In this document: positions 1 to 12,500 of the stretch, in pieces
How positions within the stretch are numbered: position 1 is the stretch's first letter
Layout of the letters: every line of letters starts with the position of its first letter
Notes under the pieces: generated by a model
What the model was told of the DNA's origin: nothing
The model's database searches: none
Seen by the model: only the letters and a program-made list of their open reading frames with translations
NCBI GenBank assembly: GCA_026874595.1
Contig: CM049316.1
Span: 68,782,676-68,846,675 of the forward strand
Source: Sipunculus nudus
Taxonomy: Eukaryota; Annelida; Sipuncula; Golfingiida; Sipunculidae
Length of the DNA stretch: 64,000 bases
Reading direction: 5' to 3'
Position numbers and translations under genes: made by a program

Positions 1-19
1 TCCATTTTGTGGCTTTCAG

Positions 20-83
20 GAGCTGGCCCCTGCCATGTATAATGCAAATTTGAACCACAGTGCACGAATATTAAACCAACCAA
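20..83 (+). CDS. CYLD: Candidate upstream CYLD exon (weak)
   Basis: A pyrimidine-rich acceptor (ggctttcag) ends at 19. An open frame beginning GAG CTG GCC runs to a possible donor gtatcc at 84. Ending at 83 leaves one base of a codon, which is the phase needed by the next exon at 252. The encoded 21 residues have no recognisable motif, as expected for the poorly conserved linker between the last CAP-Gly domain and the USP domain. The donor is weak, so this is a phase-consistent guess. Confidence 0.25.
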
Positions 84-251
84 GTATCCTGGTACAGAAA
101 ACAATGAAGATAGACCTAGTTTTGTGATCTTTTGTTTTCCTATGCAGAGACAGATTATGCTTGGCCTAATTTAGTCATAATTGAATATTGTCACCATTAG
201 TTTCATTATTCTTGATATGTTCCTTTTTTTTTTTGTTTACATTGTATTCAG

Positions 252-507
252 AAGGCAGCCAATTACCAGGTGTACAGGGCTTTTCACAACCACTCGTGCA
301 ATATGATGTCAAAAGACTACTTGGTGTGAATAAAGGAATACAAGGACATCATAATTCTTGTTACCTGGATTCAACATGGTTTTGCATGTTTTCCTTTGCT
401 GATGTTTTTGATGAGATTCTCCACCGACCAAAAGGAAAAGATGATGTTGATGAATATAGGGATGTAGAGACTGTGCTTAAGGAACGCATTGTGAATAGAC
501 TTAGAAG
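252..507 (+). CDS. CYLD: CYLD exon 1 of window: USP Cys box
   Basis: The acceptor is tattcag before 252 and the donor is gtattt at 508. The exon starts at the second base of a codon and ends after two bases (AG), matching the start phase of the exon at 9245. The frame reads [20 protein letters not shown] and continues through [14 protein letters not shown] to IVNRLRR. This is the catalytic-cysteine box of CYLD; the Cys codon is 359-361. The upstream in-frame TTG at 188 lies in the polypyrimidine tract and is not a start. Confidence 0.92.
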
Positions 508-3500
508 GTATTTTCAGATTTGCTTTATTTCCCTTTTACCTAAGTTAAGTCTGTCATGAGTGGATGTGTTGTAGTATTTTTAGCTCAGCTGACTTTCCGT
601 CATGCTGAGTTATAGAGACCACCTTTGTTCTGGTATTCCCATATCTCCCTCCGCTAAAGCAATATACACTGTGTGTTATGCGTTAATTCTAAATGTTTAC
701 ACTGCATTGCCCAAGACTGTTCATACATTTCTAGATATTCCACGAGCATATTTGTTGGGAGTGGGAGAGTGAATGTTTCACAATAGTCCATCGAATAGGC
801 TATGTAGAGTATCATTCAAAGAGTGAATTCAATCTTGAAATACAAGGATTCTTTTTATTTATATACTAGCAGATAAATCCGGTAAACCAGGCTTTTTACT
901 GGGGTTGGGGAGATGTATTAATGGAGATAAGGAATTTGTGCTCATTTTTTTTATTCTAAAAGTTAAAAGACTCGAGTGATACTGTCTCAATAAGATATGT
1001 ACAAATATCTTTCCATTTACTTGGTGGCGCTGTGCTCTTGGCAAGAAATTCATACACCAGTATGTTGACCTTGAAGACCTGGTCAGTGACGATGTTTACA
1101 TTTGCAAAACAGAACAGGATGCAAGGGCATCAGATTTTTGAAGATATTTGACTGGTTACATACATTATTATTATTATTTATGTTAGACCTATAAAGGATA
1201 GATTGATGTAAGAAAGAATCATGAAAGATGAACAAAATGTATGTTTTAAGACAAGGAAGCTGATCCTAAAGAAAGAAACAGGAATATGCATACCTCGTTA
1301 GTTGCATAAGCGGGATCTGGACCCCCCCCCCCCCCACTTTTTTTCAGCTGCCGCAACCTTTCTGAAGGGTTTCAAAAACTCACTAAACGTAAGAAAACAA
1401 AGTTAAAAAAAATGATCAATTGATGAAGTCTTGATGGATGGCCTGCATGGCGGAGCACGGATTATCTGTATTAAGCACTGTTTGCCCCTGATGTCCTTGT
1501 TAACTTTAGGTTACATTCTCCCCACAGACGGTCTATCTATATGAATGTCAAGGAAAACCATGCGGCTAATATTCATCCGCACAGAAAGCTTTTATGCTGA
1601 AAATATGTCAATGCCAAGTGATAGTGCAGCGACACATGTTGCGGTCATTTCAACATTATGCAAACGGATATTACCTGAAAAATTGTGAAATTAACCATTT
1701 TTTCTAGTTCAGCTGACTGTAGGTCAACTGAGGTATAGGAATGGCGCTTTGTCCATCGACCGTTCGGCCGTCCGGTCGTCTGGCCGTCCGGTTGTCCGTT
1801 AGCAGGGCACAAATCATAACTGCTGGTCCTAGAAACTTCAAAGTGAACATCCAAGTAGGTCAATAAAAAACAATATATTAGCAGAAACTGACAAAAGCCC
1901 TCAGCCAAAAGAACAGTGTTTAGAGGTGGTAACAATAACAAGTACTAAATATCTGTTCTTACATGGATATATATCTGTACATGTCTCAGTTATAAATTTA
2001 AAATGGAGAGGTATGTACCATGATTCATAACAATCCACCAAATGCTTCCTGAAAAATAAGCTTCTAAGTTTTATTCTATTATAAGCTCTGTGACCTTGAA
2101 AAGTAAGTCAAGGTCACCCATCTTCAAACATCTTCACCAAAGATAAAATAAAATTCCTATTGTGAATCCTTTTAGAGGTATCTCGCTGCCAAGGCCAAAG
2201 TTGAAAAATCAAAGAAAAATTCATAAAAAATCAGAAATTGTAGGTGGCGCCCCTTAGCTTGTGCAGCAGTTACAGACCATCAGTCCCTATGATCATAGTA
2301 AGTATTGTAAAAATCCACCCAATGGTTCCTGAGAAATAAGCTTCTAAATGGTTTTCTATAATCGGCTCTAAAACGTTGAAAAATAGGTCAAGGTCACCCA
2401 TCTTCGAACTTGACCGAGATTTTGTCAATATACATCTTCACCGAAAAAAATAAAATTCCTACAGTGAATCCTTTTAGAGATATCCCGCTCACAAGCCCAA
2501 AGTTGAAAAATCTGATAAAAATTCATTAAAAATCAGTAATTGTAGGTGGCGCCACCAAACTTGCGTAACAGGTACAGACTATCAGTCCCAATAATCATAG
2601 TAAGTTTTGTGAAAATCCACCAAATGGTTCCTGAGTAATAAGCATCGAAGTGTTTTTCTATAATCAGCTCTAAAAAAGCCCGAACAAATACATGTGTGGC
2701 CACCAGGTTGCAGAAACTGATGAAACACTCCATGATCAATATCCATACAAACAATTATGGTGATCTCTGCATTAGCTGTTCAGATACTTCAGCTTTTGTA
2801 TCAAATTTTCCATTATTCTGAGCTGTATTTTGGAGTGCCATAGCTCAAAGGATATGGGTAACAGAGACCTAAATTCAGGTTTCCATGGAGACTTTCATGG
2901 GTCTCCGTGTGTGTCAAGAATGAAGATTCTAGGTCCAGTCGTTACAATTTGAACCCTGTTGACAGATAACTACATCCTTAAAGATCTCAAAAATAGAGAA
3001 GAAAAATTGAAAAAATTGAAAAATACAGGTGGCGCCACCAGTCTGCAGAAACTGATGAAACATCTCATGATCAATACGTATGCCAAAAATCATGACCATC
3101 AGTGATGTAGAGAAAAATAGAGAAAAAAAATGTAAAAATTTGAAAAATACAGGTGGTGCCACCAGTCTGCATAAACTGATGACAGATCTGATGATCAATA
3201 TGTATGCCAAAAATCATGACCATCAGTGATGTAGTTAATGAGATATTGAAGTATTCACTGTATTTGTATGAAATTTTTACTATTCTGGGGGGTACTTTGG
3301 GGCCCCATAGCTCAAAGGATACGGGTAACAGAGACCTAATTACTGGTTTCCATGGAGACTTTTCATAGGTCTCTCAGAATGTCTAGTCTTTACGATTTGT
3401 GCCCTGTTAACACATGTTCACATTTTAAAAGGTCTCTAAAATAGAGAAATAAATTAGTAAAAAAATTAAAAATTACAGGTGGCGCCACCAGTCTGCAGGG

Positions 3501-6500
3501 ACTGATGAAACGTCTCATGATCAATATGTATGCCAAAAATTATGACCATCAGTTATGCAGTTAATGAGATATTGAAGTTTTTGTATGAAATTTTTTACTA
3601 TTCTTGGAGGTACTTTGGGGCCCCATAGCTCGAAGGATATGTGTAACAGTGACCTAATTTCTGGTTTCCATGGAGACTTTTCATAGGCCTCTCAGAATGT
3701 CAAGAATGAAGGTTCTAGGTCCAGTCTTTACGATTTGTGCCTTGTTAACAGCGGTTCACCTTTTATTTAAGGTCTCAAAAATAGAGAAAAAAATTCGTGA
3801 AAAATAAAAAAAAAAAAATAGAGGTGGCGCACCCAGGCTGCAGAAACTGATGAAACACTCCATGATCAATATCCATGCAAACAATTATGGTGATCTCTGC
3901 ATTAGTTGTTCAGATACTTCTGCTTTTGTATCAAATTTTCCATTATTCTGAGCTGTACTTTGGAGTGCCACAGCTCAAAGGATATGGGTAACAGAGACCT
4001 AATTTCAGATTTTCATAGAGACTTTTCATGGGTCTCCCTGTGTGTCAAGAATGGAGATTCTAGGTCCAGTCGTTACAATTTGAACCCTGTTGACAGATAA
4101 CTACATCCTTAAAGGTCTCCAAAATAGAGAAAAAAAATTGTAAAAAATTTAAAAATACAGGTGGCGCCACCAGTCTGCAGAAACTGATGAAACATCTCAT
4201 GATCAATATGTATATCAAAAATCATGACCATCAGTGATGTAATTAATGAGATATTGAAGTTCTTTTATGAAATTTTTGACTATTCTGGTGGGTACTTTTG
4301 GGCCCCATAACTCGAAGGATATGGGTAACAGAGACCTAATTCCAAGTTTCCAAGGAGATTTTTCATGGACCACTCTGGATGTAAAGTAAGAAGATTCCAG
4401 GTCCAGCGGTTACGATTTGTACTTTTGTAACGGACAGACGGCCGGATGGCCGGACAGACGACGGACAAAGATTGATCGCTATAGCTCAGATGACTTACAG
4501 TCAGCTGAGCTAATAAAATTGATACAAAATCTTCAATATCTTGATAATTTATAATGCATGGATTGTCATGAAACTTGCCTTTAATATTGACCATGACTAG
4601 TTTTGTCAGTTCCCGAAAAGTGGTGGCGCCACCTGTATTTTTTCTAAATTTTACGAATATTTTTTTCTATTTTCTTTTACTATAAAATGACAACAATCAT
4701 GTCAATTTCTCAGCTGTGATTCCATCTAGTGTCCCAAAACCTGTTTTGTTTATTGATCACAAGTGGAAGCTCTGTCTGTTTGTTCATCTGTCTGTCTGTC
4801 TTTCCATCCGTCCATCCACACAAATTTGTTTCCAGATGATAACTCCAGGTTGGATTGACATATGGATTTCAGACATGACTTACACATGGCCAACCACTAA
4901 AGAAAGAATCTGTATGTTTTTGGGTCATGAGGTCAAAGATCAAGGTCATAAGACTCACTTATTTAAAAAGATTATGGCTGCATTTTAAGCCAAGCTTTTC
5001 ATCCCAAACTTTCTATTTTGCACATTTAGCTGACTTGCCAGTATAGGGAGAGCATAAATGAATTTGGGGTCACAAGGTCTAAGGTCAAGATCACAGGTGC
5101 CATCTGTTCACAAATTAGTTTCCAGATGATAACACCAGTTTAGTCTGACATATTGGTTTCAAACTTAACTTATATATGGCTCACCACGAAAGTAAGAACC
5201 CTGTCGATTTTGGGGTCCAAAGATCAAGGTCACAGAACCCATTTCTTTAAAAGAATTATGTATGCATTTCAAGCTAAATTTTTCATCAAAAACCTTCCAT
5301 CTTCAAGAAATTACTCACCTGCCAATAAGGAAAGATTCTTTTCAATGTTGGGTCATAGGTCAAAGGTCAAGGTCACAGGGCCCATCCATTCACAAATAAG
5401 TTTATGGGTGATAATTCTGCTTTGGCTAGACAGATTGGCTTCAAACTTGATTTATTAATGACTCACCACTTAAGTAAGAAACATATCAAGGAAAATAACT
5501 TCTCAGATGTTTTGGCCACAAGGTTGTTGGTTAAGGTCATAGGACCATCATTCTGAAAACATTTCTTAAAAAATATCCTGAAAGACAAACACAGCTGAGC
5601 GTTGAGACCCCTGGGTCTCTAGTTTTCTCTATTTTTGAGACCTTTAATGATGTGGTAATCTATTAACAAGATACATATCGTAACCATTAGATCTGGAATC
5701 TTCTAACTTGATTTCCAGGGAGGCCTATGAAAAATATCCTTAAAAACCTGATATTAGGTCTCTGTTACCCATATCCTTCGAGCTATGGGGCTCAGAAGTA
5801 CCCCCAAAATAATAAAAAAAATTGATACAAAAGCTCTAGTATCTGAACAAATAATGCATTGATCACCATGATTCTTTGCATGATTATTGATCATAGAGTG
5901 TTCATCATTTCCTGGAGGATAGTGGCGCCACCAGGATTTCTTTAGAATTTTTACTCATTTTTTTTCTCTATTTTTGAGGCTTTTTAAGATCATCCGTTAA
6001 CAGGGCACATATTGTAACAATTAGTCCTGGAATCTTCTAACTTAACATCCAGGGAGGACTGAAAATCTCCTTAAAAACCTTAAATTAGGTCTCTGTTACC
6101 CATATCCTCTGAGCTATGAGGCTCAGAAATACCCCCTAAATTTGAAAATTTGATACAAAACTCGAGTATCTGAACAACTAATGCATTGATCACCATGATT
6201 CTTTGCATGCGTATTGATCATGGAGTGTTACATCAGTTACTACAGACAGGTGGAGCCACCTGGATTTTTTTAGCAAACCTGTGAGTTTATGCGATGATGT
6301 GGCGTCGTCTGGCGTCTGTCGCCTGTCGTCCGTTGTCTTTACATTAACCCATACTATCTTGAAAACGGCAAGAGTTAGCATCACGAAATTTTATGCAAAA
6401 CATTAGTCAACTAAAACCTCTATCGAATGGGAAGCTGAATTTAGTCATATGCCATAACAGCCCATTTTAGCTCAGTGGCTACAAAGATCTTCTTCTCAAA

Positions 6501-9500
6501 AACAACTGGGCCAAATTTTCTTAAATCTCACACATCAATTGTCCTTGGATGTTGATAATTCAAGTTTATTTAAATGGTTTTGGTTCAGTGATATTTGGCT
6601 GAGTTAGGGGAAGCTTTACTTAGCCATTTTGCTGTATTTTCCTATATGAGTTATAAACCTGCAAAAGTTTTTCGTCTGACGCCACTGAGGCCAATTTGTT
6701 TAATATTTTACAAGAATAATCCCCTGAATAATTCTTATAATAATTGCCTTTAAGGTTCCAAAGAATGAATTTTGGCTGAATTATAAAGATTGAATTGAGT
6801 CATTTTACCATATATGTTAGCTGTGTGAAGCAGATAAATCTAGCCTGGCAACAGTTTATCAGCATCCATTACATCATGCCCCTAGATATTTAGATTTCAG
6901 GTTATCTATGATAAATATTGGCAAGAATGTTTTTCAAAAGCTTTAAAAAAGGAGATATATGATTTTAGATATCATCTGTACATTTACTCATAATTTCGCA
7001 GGAATAGCAGGAGCTACCATCCCCAGATTTGTCGCAATTATCTGTAACATTTCAAATCTTGTGGGATTTAGCTTCTTTTTGCTATCTGCATTTACTAAGA
7101 GTTTATAGGGAAAAAGCTGAAAAACCTTTAAAAGTCTTCTTCGTGTAAATGGTTCAGCCAAATTGTTCAATTTTTTACAGAAATGATCCCAGAGGCGAGC
7201 CCTCTCAAGTTTGTTCAAATGGTTTGTGTTTGAAAATTTTAACTGAGTTACATAAATTTAAACTTAGTCATTTGGCCAAGTAAGCATACCATTTGACATA
7301 GTAATCTGAGAAGTGACAGAAGCTAGCATTACCAAGTATTGTGGAAATGTTGGTCACATGACTCATATTTGAAATTGCAGATTTCGTGGTGCCACCTACA
7401 TTGACCTTTTTTATGGGCAAAAACCTCATAATATTAGCCTCTTTTAGCTTAAAAATTTTTATAAATAAACTGTCAAGTTGAATCGTTCAATTTTTCAAAA
7501 GAATTATCCTAGGACATGGTTCTGTCAATCATATAAGAGCAGATTGAGTTTGTTGATTTTTGGTTGAATCGTGAAAATCTCAAGTTTGTCTTATGGTCAT
7601 TATTATGTCTATTTCAAACTGAGGACAGCAATAGTGTTCTTCTACAAAATTGTTGTTTCAATTATAATTTCTGTAACATTGCACAAAGATTATTCTTAGG
7701 TGGCCTTTGTTCAAGTTTATTTGAATGATCTTTTGGCAGAATTATTGAACCTTTAACAAGAAAGGACTGCATCTTTTATTATTCTCGATATTTTGATAAA
7801 GGTGTTTATGAATATGTTAGCTTAAAAAAAATCAATTTTAGCCAAAGTCATTTAGTATGTGTAAACAGATTAACCAACAGGCCAAGATTGTGTCTGTATC
7901 TTGAATAGGTTGAGAAACTGCCAACTGTTTCAGATTTGGCAAGAGATCAAGAGTTCATTCAGTGCAGCCAGATATAGGTCAAGAGTTCAATCAGTGCAGC
8001 CAAGAATAAGGCATGTGATCACCTCATGAGCACCATGTGAACACCTCATGGGTAGCATGTGATCACCTCATGAGTATAATGTGATCACCTCATGGGTGAC
8101 ATGCCCCTCAGGGCTGCATGTGAAGCCAATCTGTGTGCTTATGCAATGGTGTAGCTACTATTTCAGATTTGGCAACAGGTCAAAGGTCAGTCTGGATCTA
8201 TTTATAGCTTTGGCAGACTGCCAACTGTATCAGATTAGGCAACAGGTAAAGAGTTCACTCAGTGCAGCCAGGTACAGGACAAAAGTTTACTCAGTCTATC
8301 CAGGTGCAGGTCAAGAGTTCACTAAGTGCAGTAGCCTGAGCCAGCAATTTATCACAGTTCACTCGATGCAATTGCCTTTCTCACCTAAGCCTGGTCAGCC
8401 CCGTGCATCAGACTCAAGGTAAGTTTGATGTATTGGCCTGATATTTTGACATGTCTATGTGTCTTTGATGGCTTTCTCGTTCACAAGACAGGTGTCACCA
8501 TCTACATATGACTTTTGTACAGTGTATGTGCCTGCTTATTTCTACGGAGGAATTTGATATATCAGCCTGAAATTTGGCATTTTTATACATTTCAAATAGC
8601 TCTGTCGTATACAAGACTGGTGGTGCCACCTACAATAATTTTTGCAAAGTGCGTGTACCTGTTTCTTTCTCAGGAGGGGTTTGATATATCAGTCTGAAAT
8701 TGGGCATATGTATATATCTCTGATAGCTTCTTTGTATACAAGACAGGTGGTGCCAGCTACAATCATATTTGTGATGTGTGTCAGAATATCAGCAGTGATG
8801 TTTGTGTAATTGTTTCTTGTTCAAAATGTTTAGTACTTGCATTGTTTATATATATGAAAAATAATGGTTCAGCATTGAAGCGTTAAACCTTGTGTATATT
8901 GCAATGCACAGGTTCACATTAGGCCTGTAGGCCTTGTATAAATTTCTCTATCAACCGTTAGGCAAAGTCAGCTGTGTACAACAATCCGTGGGTTCCTTGT
9001 TTCAAATGACTTATTAAGTCTACAATATATTTTATAAAGAGAGTGATATTAAATATTTATGTTTGTTAGACTTTATTACAGCTCAACATAATGTTCACAT
9101 AGCTTAATTGTCAAACAATGCATATAAAATCTTTTCTGCAATAAGTGAGACAATTTTTGTGAACATTTTCAATAAAGGTAGTTTATTCTGGATTTAGTTA
9201 TTCTATACATCCTCTCCTCCATGAAACTTTTTATTTCTTGATAGTGAGTTTCTGGTGCCAGCAGGCCAAATGATGCTGTTACGTGACCAGCTGGATAAGC
9301 TGAGTCCAGTTCAGGGACTGAGAAGTGAAGAGAAAGGTAAACAAACTTTTTTTACTTGTCATCCTGTCATAATATCTGAATTAATTGTTTGAGGGGTTCA
9401 TAATTTCAACATTTTATTTAAACAGAACTTTCTAATTGAATATGTTTGCATTTAATTTATGTGATTTTATTATTTAGATTCTATCTTTTAGTCTTACCAA

Positions 9501-12500
9501 CAGAAAAGTTTCATACTTATTCTGCAAAAATATTCTGAAGAATAACGGTTTAGCAGAAGTTTCTATTCACAATTTGGCTTTTGAATATGTATTGCTGTTT
9601 TTCTACTCAATGTTGTTGAGAGTTTCTTAACAGTTACGGGTAACATTGTTCTGTTTTAGATCCAGAAGAATTTCTCAATTGCTTGTTGAATCATGTTATG
9701 AAAGCGGAACCATTCGTCAGATTAAGGTAACAATGTAAATTTTCTTTTCTTTTTGTTCATATCCTAATCCTCGCCCCTTCCATCTTTCCATTTTGTGAAT
9801 CTCTCCTTCTTACTATCTCTCTTTCATACTTTTTTTAAATATACCGTTAAAGTGTGGCTCGTCATTTTCTTAAGTGGAATTGGTAGAAAGCCCTCATGAA
9901 TATAAGTATGTGTGCAGCATCATGCAAGCTGTTGTTCAAGATCTCTTGAGACCGCACTAAAACAGAGGTGCAAGGATGTCTAATTAATTCAAACATTCAG
10001 ATGGAAAGTTTAGTGGATGTTGTACAAACCACATACCATGCATTTCATGATCCAAAAAGCTGAGGACCTCACTTTGGCTATGATAATGGTATGTGTCAAG
10101 AAGTATGGTAGCAGACAACTCCTATGAACAAAGAACCCCAGTGGGGCATAGTAATAATATTCTTCTTCCCAGACATAGATGCCTTAGTTTTATACCTGAA
10201 GGGACGACAGTGCAACTCCAAAAAAGCCTGCTACATGATGGTATAATACAAAAGCTGTGCAGTGGTTTCTCTTTTATAAAGATTTATTTGACGTTTACAC
10301 ATGGCAGAATATTTTTTCCCTTTTGCTCTGCTGATCACACAGTTAAGTTCAATGACTGTGGACCACAGTAATTGTGAGTAACAAGAGTGGCAATTACATA
10401 TAATCCAAGTTGGGAAAGCATGCTTGTGCCCAAACCATGGCTAAAAACTGACTTTGAAATTCATCATTGTCACAGAAAAAATGCCACTAATCACCTTGCT
10501 GCATAAAAAAACTCCAGCATAACCAGTTTAAATCAACCACACCTTAGTTTCTCGATGAAAACTTACCAAGGTATTTTGCAATTTATTCATACAAATGGAT
10601 GGCCATAGGAGTACTGAGGATATCGATTTCTGCCCCCCCCCACCGCGCAGACACCCTACAGTAATCAAGATATCCATTTGTCCGTCTGTCAGGCAGTCGC
10701 ATTCTCTCAATAACTGTTCAAGCAATAAATATGAAAATTTACAGAAGATAAACAACTATGATTGTATCTGCAAGATAAAATTTCATACACATTTGAGAAT
10801 ATAACATGGCTTCCAGATAGCAGTCTTGTAATTCTATATGTTCCTACAAATTATCTCAAGAGTAGTTTCAGCAATGGTCCTGAAAAGATTGACATAAATT
10901 AGTGTATTGCCTCTATCAAATTTCAGAAATCCAGCATGGCCCCCAGAAGGTCAGCTTAGAATTCCTTTTGCTCACATTAATTTAAGAAATGTTCAGTTTG
11001 CTGTGTATTGCCTCTATCAAATTTCAGAAATCCAGCATGGCCCCCAGAAGGTCAGCTTAGACTTCCTTTTGCTCACATTAATTTAAGAAATGTTCAGTTT
11101 GCTGTGAATTTTTTACCCAAGATGACATTCATGATATCTAGAGCATGCCCACTATCAAATTCCAGACCCATCGGAAATCCAGTATGAACAATAGACAGAA
11201 ATATTGGAATTCTTTTCATGCACTTTATCTCAAGAACCTTTTGAGCAGTTGCCATGAAAATTTTACTGAGGAGTGACACCTGGGAGAGGATTTGCTCTTT
11301 AGAATTTCAGATATCTGTGGGACTTCCTTTTCCAAGTGTTACAGAGACAGCTAATAGAACAATGGAAATTAACATTAAACTGCTTTCAAGGAATAACAGT
11401 AACGTGTAAAAAAATCCAGCTACAATTATATGCAGTTATATAACTTGCATGCATTATTAATTTTATTGTCAGGATTTATTCGAGTTATAATGGGTTTTTC
11501 ATAGATGCTTATCACATGCCCTAAATATTCTCCTCCGTTGTGGATCCTGGATCTGCTCCTCACTGTAAACCCACACATTCAAGCTCATTGAACAATACTG
11601 GTATACACTGATCATCAATTATTTTTACAGTCTGATATGAAAGGATCTGTAGTGTTTATTCTTTTGCACCAATGCTTTAAGTGGTTAAGTATAGTTAGAT
11701 TGATCATCTAAGGGAGCCAGAACATTCCAACTATACCCTATCAAGCTTTTCCCAGCTTGCGTGTAAAGATATATAGAATATGTGGATCTTGTGTATAATA
11801 ACAGAAAAGAACAAAATTTTCACCTTATTGATTATTTTCCCATGTATTCTGAGCAACAAGTTTTGCCTTCTTTGTTTCATCTCTGATATATACCACTCCT
11901 TCCTTTCTATCAACGTACAGTTTTCGTGAGCAGAGGGGCATGCTTGTAAAATATGTCAGAAAGTGTAGAATTATATGCAGCTGACAGTTCGTCAAAAACT
12001 TCTTTATTATAATTGAGTAATCCACAATTAACAATGTTCTGCTTAAAATGTGTAATATTTATAGAATTTATCTTGCGAAAAGTATTTTTTTTTCTAAATC
12101 TTCCTCCCTCTAGAACATTAGATGCCCAAAACCGAACAGTGATCTGAAATGTATTCACCAGCCTTTAAATTGATCATTGTAATGTCAATGTTAAATCTGG
12201 TAACAATCAAATCAAATTTTTGGCCGGATGTATGTGTTAGATCTCTCAAATGATTTACAAAGTTCATGTTTTGCAACTAATTTTGTATCTCATGGGCATC
12301 GTAGTCAGTTTGTAATTCCATATGGGTATCAAAATCTCCAGCAATGATCAGGCCTTTACACATGACCACAGATTCCAAGAATTCACTAAATTTCTTATGA
12401 AATGTTCTGGTGGTAAGGGAATTGGGCAGACACCAATTACTCTAATAAATCTGGATTTATATCAGGACTCATGGCGCAAATTCACATGACTTTTTAGTTG

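Larger units (their letters stand above)
2057..11807 (+). repeat. Segmental duplication, copy 1
   Basis: The block contains a family A repeat array, a family B element, CYLD exons 2 and 3 and their introns. It matches 12941-24195 from taagcttctaag at the left to ataacagaaa at the right. Outside the array near 3100 I count about fifteen to twenty small differences in roughly 9 kb, about 99.8% identity by eye. Copy 1 lacks about 1.58 kb of repeat units present in copy 2. Confidence 0.95.

Noticed and set aside
188-251. Upstream extension of the Cys-box exon with a hydrophobic, signal-like start
   Set aside because: It is the pyrimidine-rich tract of the splice acceptor read as Phe and Leu codons.
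2533-5458. Many 60-120-codon open frames in the repeat arrays, identical in both duplication copies
   Set aside because: They follow the repeat units, lack start context and similarity, and change with unit number.
8012-8103. Regular 22-bp repeats catgtgatcacctcatg resembling a CRISPR array
   Set aside because: Units are contiguous with no unique spacers, lie in a family B element, recur at about 20,395 and 48,899, and the genome is animal.
10625-10640. Difference in C-run length between copies as a biological signal
   Set aside because: Homopolymer length is unreliable in sequencing and assembly.
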